Positions 1 through 6,322 are shown, counted from the first letter of the stretch. The stretch: 10,538 nucleotides of DNA from Christensenellaceae bacterium (GCA_012719815.1 JAAXZP010000276.1:1-10538), one strand, 5' to 3'. The notes: generated from the sequence alone by a model not told the origin. A program made the numbers and translations.

Positions 1-674
1 ACGACCTTGCCGGCTTTCTTAACGCCATGGGAGCCCGCGTGCGCATATTGCCGGATGGCCGCATGGTCATTGAAGGCGTTCCGGAGCTGCACGGCGCGGA
101 CTATACGCCCATACCCGACCGCATTGAAGCGGGCACGCTGATGGTCGCGGCGGCGGCTTCGGGCGGCGACGTCACGCTGGAAAACGTCCGCAACGACCAC
201 CTGCGCCCCATCAGCCTCAAGCTCATCGAAGCGGGCGCGGAGATATTCCCGTACCCCGGCGGCGTGCGCGTGAGGTGCCGCCGCTTAAAGCCCATGGTCA
301 TCATCTCATCCCCCTACCCCGGCTTCCCGACCGACCTGCAGGCGCCGTTCATGGCGGCCTGCTGCGCGGCGCGGGGCGACAGCACCATCAACGAGACGGT
401 ATTTGAAAACCGTTTCCTGCACGTGCCGGAGCTCCAAAAGATGGGCGCGGATATCACGGTGGCGGGCAACACCGCCGTGGTGCACGGCGGCCGGCGGCTC
501 TGCGGCACCGAGGTCACCGTCACCGACCTGCGCGCCGGCGCGGCGCTGTGCATCGCGGGAATTTTGGCGGAGGGCGAGACGGTGCTTAGCGACATCTACC
601 ATCTGGACCGCGGCTACGAAGATCTGGAAGGCCAGCTGCGCCGCCTGGGCGCGAACATCCGCCGCGAGACATAA
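1..674 (+). CDS. murA: UDP-N-acetylglucosamine 1-carboxyvinyltransferase, C-terminal half (5' end outside window)
   Basis: MurA transfers enolpyruvate from PEP to UDP-GlcNAc, the first committed step of cytoplasmic peptidoglycan precursor synthesis. The frame is open from the first bases of the window (DLAGFLNAMGARV precedes and includes the first in-window Met at 27), so the gene starts upstream. About 223 residues are visible, roughly half of the usual ~420. Family signatures seen are DRIEAGT, the YPGFPTDLQ segment that carries the conserved catalytic-region Asp, FENRF, the DLRAGAAL helix, and the C-terminal SDIYHLDRGYEDLE...LGANI. The catalytic Cys loop lies in the missing N-terminal half. 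It stops with TAA 41 bases before spoIID on the same strand, an arrangement known from clostridia, so the two may be cotranscribed. A paralogous murA copy (murAA or murAB type) cannot be told apart here. Confidence 0.96.
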   Translation, partial: DLAGFLNAMGARVRILPDGRMVIEGVPELHGADYTPIPDRIEAGTLMVAAAASGGDVTLENVRNDHLRPISLKLIEAGAEIFPYPGGVRVRCRRLKPMVIISSPYPGFPTDLQAPFMAACCAARGDSTINETVFENRFLHVPELQKMGADITVAGNTAVVHGGRRLCGTEVTVTDLRAGAALCIAGILAEGETVLSDIYHLDRGYEDLEGQLRRLGANIRRET

Positions 675-702
675 ACGGCCTGTCTCATTAATAGACTTGA
701 GC

Positions 703-710
703 AGGGGGTG
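703..710 (+). promoter_or_regulatory. Ribosome binding site of spoIID
   Basis: AGGGGGTG lies five bases before the ATG at 716 and fixes the spoIID start. The 41-base gap between murA and spoIID contains no sigma-E-type or sigma-A-type promoter that I would defend. Confidence 0.7.
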
Positions 711-715
711 TTTGC

Positions 716-1729
716 ATGCGACGAATGAGACGACTGACTCCGGAAGGCATGGCGCTGCTCGGCATCGTGCTGTTCGTGCTGCTGGCCGTGCTCTATCCTG
801 CCATCACGGTGCTCACCCGCGGGGCGCCGCCTGCCGCCGAAAACCCCGGTGCCGGTTCGCCCGGTTCTCCCGATTTCGAGATCATCGGGAAGAAGAAAGA
901 AGCCAATCCCACCATCCGGGTGTGGCTGGACGGCTCGCTCACCGAAATGAAGCTGGAAGACTATCTGATCGGCGTCGTCGCGGCTGAGATGCCCGCCTCT
1001 TTCGAGCTGGAGGCGCTCAAAGCCCAGGCGGTTGCCGCGCGCACCTACACGCTCTACAAGCGTGATCACGGCGGCTGCTCCGCCCACGAGGGCGCGGATA
1101 TCTGCACCAACAGCAACCATTGCCAGGCGTATGTCACGGACGAGGAGATGACACGCAGCTGGGGCAGCAAAAAAGCGGAGTATCTCGCCAAAATCACCGA
1201 AGCCGTCACTTCCACCGCCGGAGAAGCCATCTATTACCAGGGCGAAACCATCCAAGTGTTCTATTGCGCGTCGGCGGGCGGACGCACCGAGAACAGCGAG
1301 AACGTGTATTCCAAGGCGCTGCCCTACCTTCGGAGCGTAGTGAGCGAAGGGGAGGAAAATTCCTCCCATTACTACGGGAAAGCCACGGTCAGCGTCGATG
1401 AATTCAAAAAAAAGGTGAAGAAGATTTCCCCGGCAATCAGCTTCGACGGCGTTCCGCTGATCGGCGAGATCACGCGGTTCGACAGCGGGCGCGTGCAGAG
1501 CATCCGCATCGGCAACCAGAGCTTTACCGGACGCGAGGTACGCGAGGCATTCTCGCTGAACTCGGCCAATTTCACCGTCGAGCAGACGGAGGACAGCATC
1601 ACGTTCCACACGATAGGCTTCGGGCACGGCGTGGGCATGAGCCAGACGGGCGCCAACGCCATGGCCAAAAAAGGCGCGGATTATATCGACATACTCACGC
1701 ATTATTTTACAGGCGTCACTGTCGGTTAA
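716..1729 (+). CDS. spoIID: Stage II sporulation protein D, septal peptidoglycan lytic transglycosylase
   Basis: SpoIID cleaves glycan strands during septal thinning and engulfment, working with SpoIIP and SpoIIM in the mother-cell membrane; in known species it is made under sigma-E. The 337-residue protein has a short basic N-terminus, one membrane segment at about 12-30, a Pro/Gly-rich linker to about 55, then the SpoIID domain. The signature EDYLIGVVAAEMP (81-93) contains the likely catalytic Glu91, followed by FELEALKAQAVAARTYTLYK. His124, Cys130 and Cys136 have the H-x5-C-x5-C spacing of the zinc site described for C. difficile SpoIID. The C-terminal IGFGHGVGMSQTGANAMA is also typical. 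The ATG at 716 is supported by its ribosome binding site and by placing the membrane anchor at the N-terminus. It lies between murA and spoIIQ, which supports the assignment. A long open frame on the opposite strand (614-1702) is a shadow. Confidence 0.96.
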   Translation: MRRMRRLTPEGMALLGIVLFVLLAVLYPAITVLTRGAPPAAENPGAGSPGSPDFEIIGKKKEANPTIRVWLDGSLTEMKLEDYLIGVVAAEMPASFELEALKAQAVAARTYTLYKRDHGGCSAHEGADICTNSNHCQAYVTDEEMTRSWGSKKAEYLAKITEAVTSTAGEAIYYQGETIQVFYCASAGGRTENSENVYSKALPYLRSVVSEGEENSSHYYGKATVSVDEFKKKVKKISPAISFDGVPLIGEITRFDSGRVQSIRIGNQSFTGREVREAFSLNSANFTVEQTEDSITFHTIGFGHGVGMSQTGANAMAKKGADYIDILTHYFTGVTVG

Positions 1730-1748
1730 ATACCATATATCATTGTTT

Positions 1749-1783
1749 TACCTCTCCACAGTATCTTTGACAGGTATTTTTTT
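1749..1783 (+). terminator. Weak possible terminator after spoIID
   Basis: TACCT (1749-1753) can pair with AGGTA (1772-1776), and the right arm is followed by seven T residues (1777-1783). The stem is only five base pairs and the loop is 18 bases, so termination would be weak. The same bases overlap the candidate spoIIQ promoter, so this may simply be AT-rich promoter sequence. Confidence 0.25.
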
Positions 1784-1803
1784 ATGCAAAAAAGGGAAAG
1801 ATG
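1774..1803 (+). promoter_or_regulatory. Candidate sigma-F promoter for spoIIQ
   Basis: GTATT (1774-1778), a 15-base spacer, then GGGAAAGATG (1794-1803) resembles the Bacillus sigma-F pattern GYWTA-N15-GGNRANANTW, with one mismatch at -35 and two at -10. spoIIQ is a sigma-F gene in Bacillus and C. difficile, which is the main reason to favour it. A perfect TTGACA at 1767-1772 has no suitable -10 element 16-18 bases downstream, so a sigma-A promoter is less likely. The 96-base gap shows that spoIIQ can be expressed separately from spoIID. Confidence 0.4.
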
Positions 1804-1811
1804 ATTTGCGT

Positions 1812-1818
1812 GGAGGTG
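1812..1818 (+). promoter_or_regulatory. Ribosome binding site of spoIIQ
   Basis: GGAGGTG seven bases before the ATG at 1826 is a near-perfect Shine-Dalgarno sequence and fixes the start. Confidence 0.85.
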
Positions 1819-1825
1819 TGAAACA

Positions 1826-2560
1826 ATGAATGAAAAGAACATCAAGGACAAAATCACCAAGAAGATAAACCGCGAGAACGTCAAGGCATTCCTGAAAAAG
1901 CAGGGGCTTTATGTGCTGATCTTTTTATGCGTCGCCGCTGCGGGCATCACTGCCATCCTCGCGTGGCCGCGCGACGACGGCAGTCAGCCGCAGGTCGGTG
2001 AAAACGACCCCGCGTCGGTCATCGGAGATACGTCGCTGGAAGACGAACTGGCCATGCTGACCCCCAAACCCAGCCCGGCGCCCACAGCCACCGCAATGCC
2101 GACGCCTTCGGCAACCCCAATGGAAACCGAAAAGGAAACGCCCAATAAGAGCGGCGGCGGTTCCATCAGACTGAGGAAGCCGGTGGACGGCAAGATCATC
2201 AACAGCTTCTCGGGCGACGAGCTGGTGTTCTTCCCGTCCCTTAACACCTGGGCTACCCACAACGGCACGGATATGCAGGCGGATAAGGGCGCGTCGGTGT
2301 CGGCTGCCATGGCCGGTACGGTCACAGAAGCATACACCAACGAAGCGGACGGCGGCGTGGTGGTCATCAAGCATTCCGACAGCACCGAGACGATTTACAT
2401 GGGCCTCGGCGATCTGCTGGTATCCGAAGGCGACAAGGTGAACGCCGGCGACGTGATCGGCACGGTGGGCGAGATACCCAAAGAGCTGGATCTGCCCAGC
2501 CACCTGCATTTCGAATACAAGGTGAACGGCGTTTGGAAGGACCCGGCCAAGTTCTTCTAA
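1826..2560 (+). CDS. spoIIQ: SpoIIQ-like forespore M23 (LytM-fold) protein
   Basis: SpoIIQ is the forespore membrane protein that binds SpoIIIAH across the septum, forming the engulfment and channel complex. This 244-residue protein has a basic cytoplasmic N-terminus, a membrane segment at about 27-47, a Pro/Thr/Ala-rich linker (79-106), then an M23/LytM domain from about 115. The zinc-ligand motif H-x3-D is intact (His145, Asp149), as is the C-terminal HLH (His226, His228). In the usual Y-x-H-L motif, however, the His is replaced: Tyr191-Met-Gly-Leu194. Clostridial SpoIIQ is described as keeping the first zinc His, while B. subtilis SpoIIQ has lost it, so this protein resembles the clostridial type at that position. 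The assignment rests on position directly after spoIID plus architecture; another M23 cell-wall protein is the alternative. Confidence 0.82.
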   Translation: MNEKNIKDKITKKINRENVKAFLKKQGLYVLIFLCVAAAGITAILAWPRDDGSQPQVGENDPASVIGDTSLEDELAMLTPKPSPAPTATAMPTPSATPMETEKETPNKSGGGSIRLRKPVDGKIINSFSGDELVFFPSLNTWATHNGTDMQADKGASVSAAMAGTVTEAYTNEADGGVVVIKHSDSTETIYMGLGDLLVSEGDKVNAGDVIGTVGEIPKELDLPSHLHFEYKVNGVWKDPAKFF

Positions 2561-2587
2561 GCCGCCACCGTCCTCATCACGCAGAAT

Positions 2588-2618
2588 AAAACAGGGGCCC
2601 TAATGCGGCTCCTGTTTT
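2588..2618. terminator. Bidirectional intrinsic terminator between convergent genes
   Basis: AAAACAGGGGCC (2588-2599) and GGCTCCTGTTTT (2607-2618) form a 12-bp stem with one G-U wobble (for + strand RNA) and a 7-base loop. The A-run on the left arm and T-run on the right arm give a U-rich 3' side for transcripts from either direction. It sits between spoIIQ, ending at 2560, and the - strand zinc-ribbon gene, ending at 2642. Confidence 0.85.
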
Positions 2619-2641
2619 GCGTCTCAAAGAATATGGGACAG

Positions 2642-3589
2642 TCACTGCTCGGGGTTCGTCATGGTTATCGGCGGTTCGGGCATCGCTTCAGGAGTGGGCG
2701 CGGGCGTTTCCGCGGTCACAGTTACCGCCGGGGGCGCAGCCGATGCGTCCGCCGGTACGCTGCGGCCCCGGCCCAGCAGCAGCACGCCCAGCACCACCAG
2801 CGTCACCACCAGTAGCGATGCCACTGTGACAATGGCGGCAATCATGCCGGGCGTCATCCTGTCGAACTCGTCCGATTCACCATACGGCTCGTCGTCATAC
2901 TCCTCGTCGTCCAGGTCCACCGATACACGCGGCGGTGCGGACTCCTCCTCCCTCCGGTACCTGTCCGTCCTGACGCGCGCCACACGGACGCGCACCTCCC
3001 GGCTCCGGTCGGACCGAGGTTCGGCATGCCTCGGCGCTTCTTCCTCCGCCTCCGCATACCCCGGCAGCTCGATCTCTATCGACTCAGGCGGCATCCCGCC
3101 CTGAGCCGCAGCCAAATCCGGCCGTTCTTCTGCGGCAGACGCCGTCTCCGGCTCGCTGTCCTTCGCTGCCGCCGTATGTTCCTGCGGCTCATAACCGCTT
3201 GCCACGGCGGGCGTCAGCTCGTCCGCGGCCTCCTCGAACACAAACCGCAGCCCGCCGTCTTCCTCCGGCTCGTCCTGATATGCCGGGCCGTCCTGCGCCT
3301 CATCGGCTGTTTCGGGCATATCCTCCGCTGTGTCATATACGTGCATCGGCTGCTCATCCTGCTTTATGTCCGCAGGCCCGGCGCTGTCCTCCTCCGCGCC
3401 GTATGCGTACTCCGGCTCGTCAAAGACTTCCCGCTGCCGCTTCCAGCGCCCACAAAGCGGCCTTTTACGCTTTACAGGAGCCGGCTCGTCGTCCGGTACC
3501 GGCTCCAAATGAAGCAGGCCGGCTCCGCACTCCGCGCATACGTAGGCGTCGTTTCGGTTGCGCGCACCGCATTCCTCGCAAATGATCAT
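2642..3589 (-). CDS. Uncharacterised zinc-ribbon membrane protein with acidic linker
   Basis: I do not recognise a named family beyond its N-terminal zinc ribbon. Of 315 residues, 1-24 carry C4-x2-C7-x10-C18-x2-C21, a four-Cys zinc ribbon of the kind found at the start of many small Bacillota membrane proteins. A basic patch (40-53) follows, then a long Glu/Asp/Ala/Pro-rich, probably disordered stretch (55-195), an Arg-rich segment (194-213), and a very acidic juxtamembrane part (225-244). One clear membrane helix lies at about 248-273, followed by a Pro/Thr/Ala-rich tail of about 40 residues. Predicted topology is ribbon inside, tail outside, with no enzymatic domain. The ATG is supported by GGAGG at 3595-3599. 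It lies 79 bases after serS with no convincing terminator between, so it may share the serS transcript. Function unknown; a membrane-tethered sensor or scaffold is only a guess. Confidence 0.8.
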   Translation of the reverse strand: MIICEECGARNRNDAYVCAECGAGLLHLEPVPDDEPAPVKRKRPLCGRWKRQREVFDEPEYAYGAEEDSAGPADIKQDEQPMHVYDTAEDMPETADEAQDGPAYQDEPEEDGGLRFVFEEAADELTPAVASGYEPQEHTAAAKDSEPETASAAEERPDLAAAQGGMPPESIEIELPGYAEAEEEAPRHAEPRSDRSREVRVRVARVRTDRYRREEESAPPRVSVDLDDEEYDDEPYGESDEFDRMTPGMIAAIVTVASLLVVTLVVLGVLLLGRGRSVPADASAAPPAVTVTAETPAPTPEAMPEPPITMTNPEQ

Positions 3590-3594
3590 GGTCG

Positions 3595-3599
3595 CCTCC
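3595..3599 (-). promoter_or_regulatory. Ribosome binding site of the zinc-ribbon gene
   Basis: GGAGG, read on the - strand, lies five bases before the ATG (3589-3587) and sets the start so that the first Cys pair is included. Confidence 0.7.
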
Positions 3600-3668
3600 G
3601 GCTCGAAAATATGCCCAACACCCCATCACAACCCCAAAAGCCAAAGCTTCGGGAGGCCCATAAGCAAT

Positions 3669-4931
3669 CTATTCGATCACGTCAGCCTTCATATACGGCC
3701 GCAGCGCCTCCGGCACTTCCACACTGCCGTCGGGCCGCTGGTAGTTCTCCAGTATCGCCGCCACCGTCCGGCCCACCGCCACGCCGCTGCCGTTCAGCGT
3801 ATGCACGAACTCGGGCTTTTGACCCGGCCCCGGCCTGTATTTGATGTTGGCGCGCCGAGCCTGGAAGTCCAGGAAGTTGGAGCACGACGATATCTCCACA
3901 TACCGGCCGTAGCTCGGCATCCACACCTCCAGGTCGTACGTCTTCGCGGACGAAAAACCGAGGTCGCCGGTGCACAGCTGCATCACGCGGTACGGCAGGC
4001 CCAGCCGCTGGAGCACCTTCTCGGCGTCGTTTGTCAGCGACTCCAGTTCCGCAGCGGAATCCTCGGGCCGCACAAACTTGACCAGCTCCACCTTGTTGAA
4101 CTGGTGCTGCCGTATCAGCCCGCGCGTATCGCGGCCCGCGCTGCCCGCCTCCGCCCTGAAGCACGCGCTGTACGCGGCGTGATACACCGGCAGCTTGTCC
4201 ATGATAGTCTCGCGGTACATGTTGGTCACAGGCACTTCCGCCGTGGGTATCAGGAAATAGTCCATGTTCCGCACGGCAAACGCGTCCTCCTCGAACTTGG
4301 GCAGCTGCCCGGTACCCACCATTGAGGCGCGGCTCACCATGTACGGCGGGAACACTTCGGTATACGGCCCTTCCAGCGTGTGCAGATCCAGCATGAAGCT
4401 GATCAGCGCGCGCTCCAGCCGGCTGCCCAGGCCTTTGTAGAACACGAACCGCGCGCCCGTCACCCGGGCCGCCGTCTCGAAATCCAGTATGCCAAGCATT
4501 GTGCCGATATCCCAGTGGGCCTTGGGCTCAAAGTCAAACTGCCGAGGCTCCCCCCAGCGCCGGACCTCCTTGTTGTCCCTTTCGCTCTCTCCCACCGGCA
4601 CATCGGGCAGCGGCACGTTGGGCGTGCCCAGCAGTATCGCCGTTATCTCGTCGTCAATGGCGGCAAGCTCCGCATCGATGCGCTTGGTCTCCTCCGAGAC
4701 CCGCTTCATCTCCTCCATCAGCGCGGCAGTGTCTTCCCCCGCCTTTTTCATCGCGGGGATCTTCTTGGAAACCTCGTTGCGCCGCGCTTTTAAGCTCTCG
4801 GTCTTCACGATAAGCTCGCGCCGCTTCTCATCCAGCGCCAGCAGCTTTTCCACCACGCCGGTAACGCCGCGGCTTGCAAGCCCCGCCTTCATTTCTTCCG
4901 GGTTTGTCCGAATCCTTTTGATGTCCAGCAT
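3669..4931 (-). CDS. serS: Seryl-tRNA synthetase
   Basis: SerRS charges tRNA-Ser with serine in the cytoplasm. The 420-residue length is normal for bacteria. Residues 1-100 form the N-terminal coiled-coil arm that grips the tRNA long variable arm (Lys/Glu/Ala-rich heptads at about 28-97). The class II core follows, with TAE at 230-232, motif 2 at about 258-278 (FRAEAGSAGRDT...RQHQF), EISSCSNF at 346-353, and motif 3 NGSGVAVGRT at 380-389. The frame is open for 38 more codons upstream, but the start at 4931 is chosen because MLDIKRIR is the family N-terminus, GAGGGTGG lies just before it, and the upstream codons overlap the promoter. It ends with TAG, which matters when judging the TAG in argS. 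All key motifs are intact. Confidence 0.97.
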   Translation of the reverse strand: MLDIKRIRTNPEEMKAGLASRGVTGVVEKLLALDEKRRELIVKTESLKARRNEVSKKIPAMKKAGEDTAALMEEMKRVSEETKRIDAELAAIDDEITAILLGTPNVPLPDVPVGESERDNKEVRRWGEPRQFDFEPKAHWDIGTMLGILDFETAARVTGARFVFYKGLGSRLERALISFMLDLHTLEGPYTEVFPPYMVSRASMVGTGQLPKFEEDAFAVRNMDYFLIPTAEVPVTNMYRETIMDKLPVYHAAYSACFRAEAGSAGRDTRGLIRQHQFNKVELVKFVRPEDSAAELESLTNDAEKVLQRLGLPYRVMQLCTGDLGFSSAKTYDLEVWMPSYGRYVEISSCSNFLDFQARRANIKYRPGPGQKPEFVHTLNGSGVAVGRTVAAILENYQRPDGSVEVPEALRPYMKADVIE

Positions 4932-4935
4932 AAGT

Positions 4936-4943
4936 CCACCCTC
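4936..4943 (-). promoter_or_regulatory. Ribosome binding site deciding the serS start
   Basis: GAGGGTGG on the - strand, four bases before the ATG at 4931-4929. It selects this start over the longer frame that begins at 5045. The resemblance to the T-box core AGGGTGG is explained by its being the Shine-Dalgarno sequence. Confidence 0.8.
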
Positions 4944-4962
4944 TTTTGTCAATCTAACTGGT

Positions 4963-4991
4963 ATTATCGCACAATTTACCAAGCCGGGCAA
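4963..4991 (-). promoter_or_regulatory. Sigma-A promoter of serS with extended -10
   Basis: On the - strand, TTGCCC (4991-4986), a 17-base spacer, then GATAAT (4968-4963), preceded by TGC, which makes an extended -10. Transcription would start near 4956, giving a leader of about 25 bases, too short for a T-box. Confidence 0.75.
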
Positions 4992-5010
4992 CGCTTTTAC
5001 CGTTTTTTTG

Positions 5011-5032
5011 ACGGCGGATGCCCTGCCGCCGT
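5011..5032. repeat. Perfect 7-bp inverted repeat upstream of the serS promoter
   Basis: ACGGCGG (5011-5017) and CCGCCGT (5026-5032) with an 8-base loop. On the - strand it is followed by A residues rather than T residues, so it is not a terminator in that direction. It lies between the terminator of the upstream gene and the serS -35. It may be an operator, or a chance GC-rich repeat. Confidence 0.35.
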
Positions 5033-5053
5033 ATGCGCTTCCCATTCATGCAG

Positions 5054-5083
5054 AAAAAAGAACGCCGCTAGCTCGGCGGCGTT
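5054..5083 (-). terminator. Intrinsic terminator of the PfoR-like gene
   Basis: AACGCCGC and GCGGCGTT pair as an 8-bp perfect stem (5083-5076 with 5068-5061) around a 7-base loop. On the - strand the stem is followed by C, then six T residues (5059-5054). It begins six bases after the TAG stop at 5092-5090 and separates this gene from serS. Confidence 0.9.
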
Positions 5084-5089
5084 TAATAG

Positions 5090-6202
5090 CTATGACGGCA
5101 GCAGCATGTCTCCCGGTTTGATCCATCCCTTTTTGCGCATGAATTCGCTGAACAGCAGCGTGAGAAGCGCCGGCGCGACAAAATGCAGCCCAATCACGAT
5201 GGCAAGCAGCGTCCAGAAATCATACACGCCCGCCATCGCCGTAAACGTGCCCACCTGCCCCACCAGGCCGGACGTGCCCATGCCTGCGCCCAGCGGGATG
5301 TTGGTCATGCGGAACACCAGCGTGGATACCGGCCCCAGTATCGCGCTGGCCAGCGTGGGCGGAATCCAAATCTGCGGTCGGCGCACAATGTTGGGCACCT
5401 GCAGCATCGACGTGCCCAGCCCTTGCGCAATCAGGCCCCCCCATCTGTTCTCACGGAAACTCGCCACCGCAAACCCTACCATCTGCGCGCAGCAGCCCAC
5501 TGTGGCCGCGCCCGCCGCCAGGCCGGACAGGTCCAGCATGATGGCCAGCGCCGCACTGGAGATGGGCGCTGTCAGTATCATTCCCATCAGCACCGACACC
5601 ACCATGCCCATGAAGAACGGCTGCAGCTCGGTCGCCCGCATGATGAGCTGTCCCAGGGAGGTCATCAGCGCGCTCACCGCCGGTCCTACCAGCCATCCGG
5701 AAATACATCCGGTGAATATCGTCACGATGGGCGTCAGTATGATGTCGATCTTGGTGCGCCCTGCCACCAGCTTGGCAAATTCCGCGCCCACCAGCGCCGC
5801 GATATAGCACCCCACCGGTCCGCCCAGCATATAGCCGTACGCGCCCGTCACAGCGGACGAAAACATCGCGAGCGGCTTGGCTTTAAGCCCCCAGGCCACC
5901 GCCACGCCGATTGTCGAACCCACCACGGGCGACGACGACCCGATCAGGTACTTGAACACTTCGATGAACTCAAGGCCCGTCGCCTGCCCGGACGTCAGCA
6001 GCTGCACGCACTCGCCGAAGCGCTGCAGCGTCACCGTTCCGGCAATCTCCGGCCATATCAGGTTGATGATCTGCGTCATAATAAGGCCGATGATCAGGGA
6101 GGAAAACAGGCCCAGCGCCATCGCGCCCAGCGCATCGATGAAATACCGCTTGGAGTGCTTTTTGATGAAGTCCCAGAAGCTTAAACGTTCGCGTTTTTCC
6201 AT
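5090..6202 (-). CDS. PfoR/PTS EIIC-like multi-pass membrane protein
   Basis: This resembles the PTS_EIIC_2 family (COG3641, named after PfoR, the putative perfringolysin O regulator of Clostridium perfringens). The 370-residue protein is hydrophobic almost throughout, with about eight to ten membrane segments (for example about 22-49, 92-106, 111-145, 152-178, 195-222, 226-248, 281-297 and 326-350). Segments typical of this family are GSSSPVVGSTIGVAVAWGLK (88-107), TAPISSAALAIML (211-223), and GMGTSGLVGQVGTF (307-320). No IIA or IIB phosphotransfer domain is fused and none is encoded next door, so sugar uptake by phosphotransfer cannot be claimed. The start is supported by GGAGGG four bases upstream. 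It stands alone between argS and serS, with its own terminator and probably its own promoter. The substrate is unknown; the family name comes from memory of sequence pattern, without a search. Confidence 0.8.
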   Translation of the reverse strand: MEKRERLSFWDFIKKHSKRYFIDALGAMALGLFSSLIIGLIMTQIINLIWPEIAGTVTLQRFGECVQLLTSGQATGLEFIEVFKYLIGSSSPVVGSTIGVAVAWGLKAKPLAMFSSAVTGAYGYMLGGPVGCYIAALVGAEFAKLVAGRTKIDIILTPIVTIFTGCISGWLVGPAVSALMTSLGQLIMRATELQPFFMGMVVSVLMGMILTAPISSAALAIMLDLSGLAAGAATVGCCAQMVGFAVASFRENRWGGLIAQGLGTSMLQVPNIVRRPQIWIPPTLASAILGPVSTLVFRMTNIPLGAGMGTSGLVGQVGTFTAMAGVYDFWTLLAIVIGLHFVAPALLTLLFSEFMRKKGWIKPGDMLLPS

Positions 6203-6206
6203 AATT

Positions 6207-6212
6207 CCCTCC
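6207..6212 (-). promoter_or_regulatory. Ribosome binding site of the PfoR-like gene
   Basis: GGAGGG on the - strand, four bases before the ATG at 6202-6200. Confidence 0.75.
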
Positions 6213-6279
6213 GTTTTTGTGTGCGCAAAGAAACCCGTGCGATTTTTCGTTCAATCACAGGCTCCTGCATTAGTATTTT

Positions 6280-6305
6280 GGCTGGAGGAACGTCTCCTCA
6301 TAGCC
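6280..6305. repeat. Interrupted hairpin in the leader of the PfoR-like gene
   Basis: GGCT...AGCC and GAGGA...TCCTC pair as a 9-bp stem with a small internal loop and a 5-base apical loop. A second small imperfect hairpin is possible at 6237-6258. On the - strand neither is followed by T residues. If the promoter at 6323-6331 is right, both lie in a leader of about 114 bases and could be regulatory RNA structure. On the + strand the first is followed by TTTT, but there is no + strand gene for it to terminate. Confidence 0.35.
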
Positions 6306-6322
6306 TTTTGGTATGCTGTTGT

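Noticed and set aside
681..695. Small inverted repeat GTCT...AGAC before spoIID
   Set aside because: Four-base arms are expected by chance.
614..1702. 362-codon open frame antisense to spoIID
   Set aside because: It is a shadow of the GC-rich spoIID codons, with no family resemblance and no ribosome binding site, and the + strand gene is unambiguous.
1767..1788. Sigma-A promoter from the perfect TTGACA upstream of spoIIQ
   Set aside because: No -10-like hexamer lies 16-18 bases downstream; TATGCA is only about 10 bases away.
3600..3668. Terminator between serS and the zinc-ribbon gene
   Set aside because: An imperfect CCCGAAGC stem can be drawn, with a wobble and a bulge, but no T-run follows it on the - strand.
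3026..3844. 272-codon + strand frame opposite the zinc-ribbon gene and the end of serS
   Set aside because: Arg/Leu/Pro-rich shadow translation; the - strand genes have good starts, motifs and ribosome binding sites.
4932..5045. 38-residue N-terminal extension of SerRS
   Set aside because: It would cover the promoter, lacks a ribosome binding site, and SerRS normally begins at MLDIK.
4932..5060. T-box leader of serS, suggested by AGGGTGG near the start
   Set aside because: AGGGTGG is the Shine-Dalgarno sequence itself, the ACCGCG part of the T-box core is missing, and the space from the promoter is about 25 bases.
5183..6184. Long + strand frame opposite the PfoR-like gene
   Set aside because: His/Arg/Gln-rich composition typical of an antisense shadow of a hydrophobic protein.
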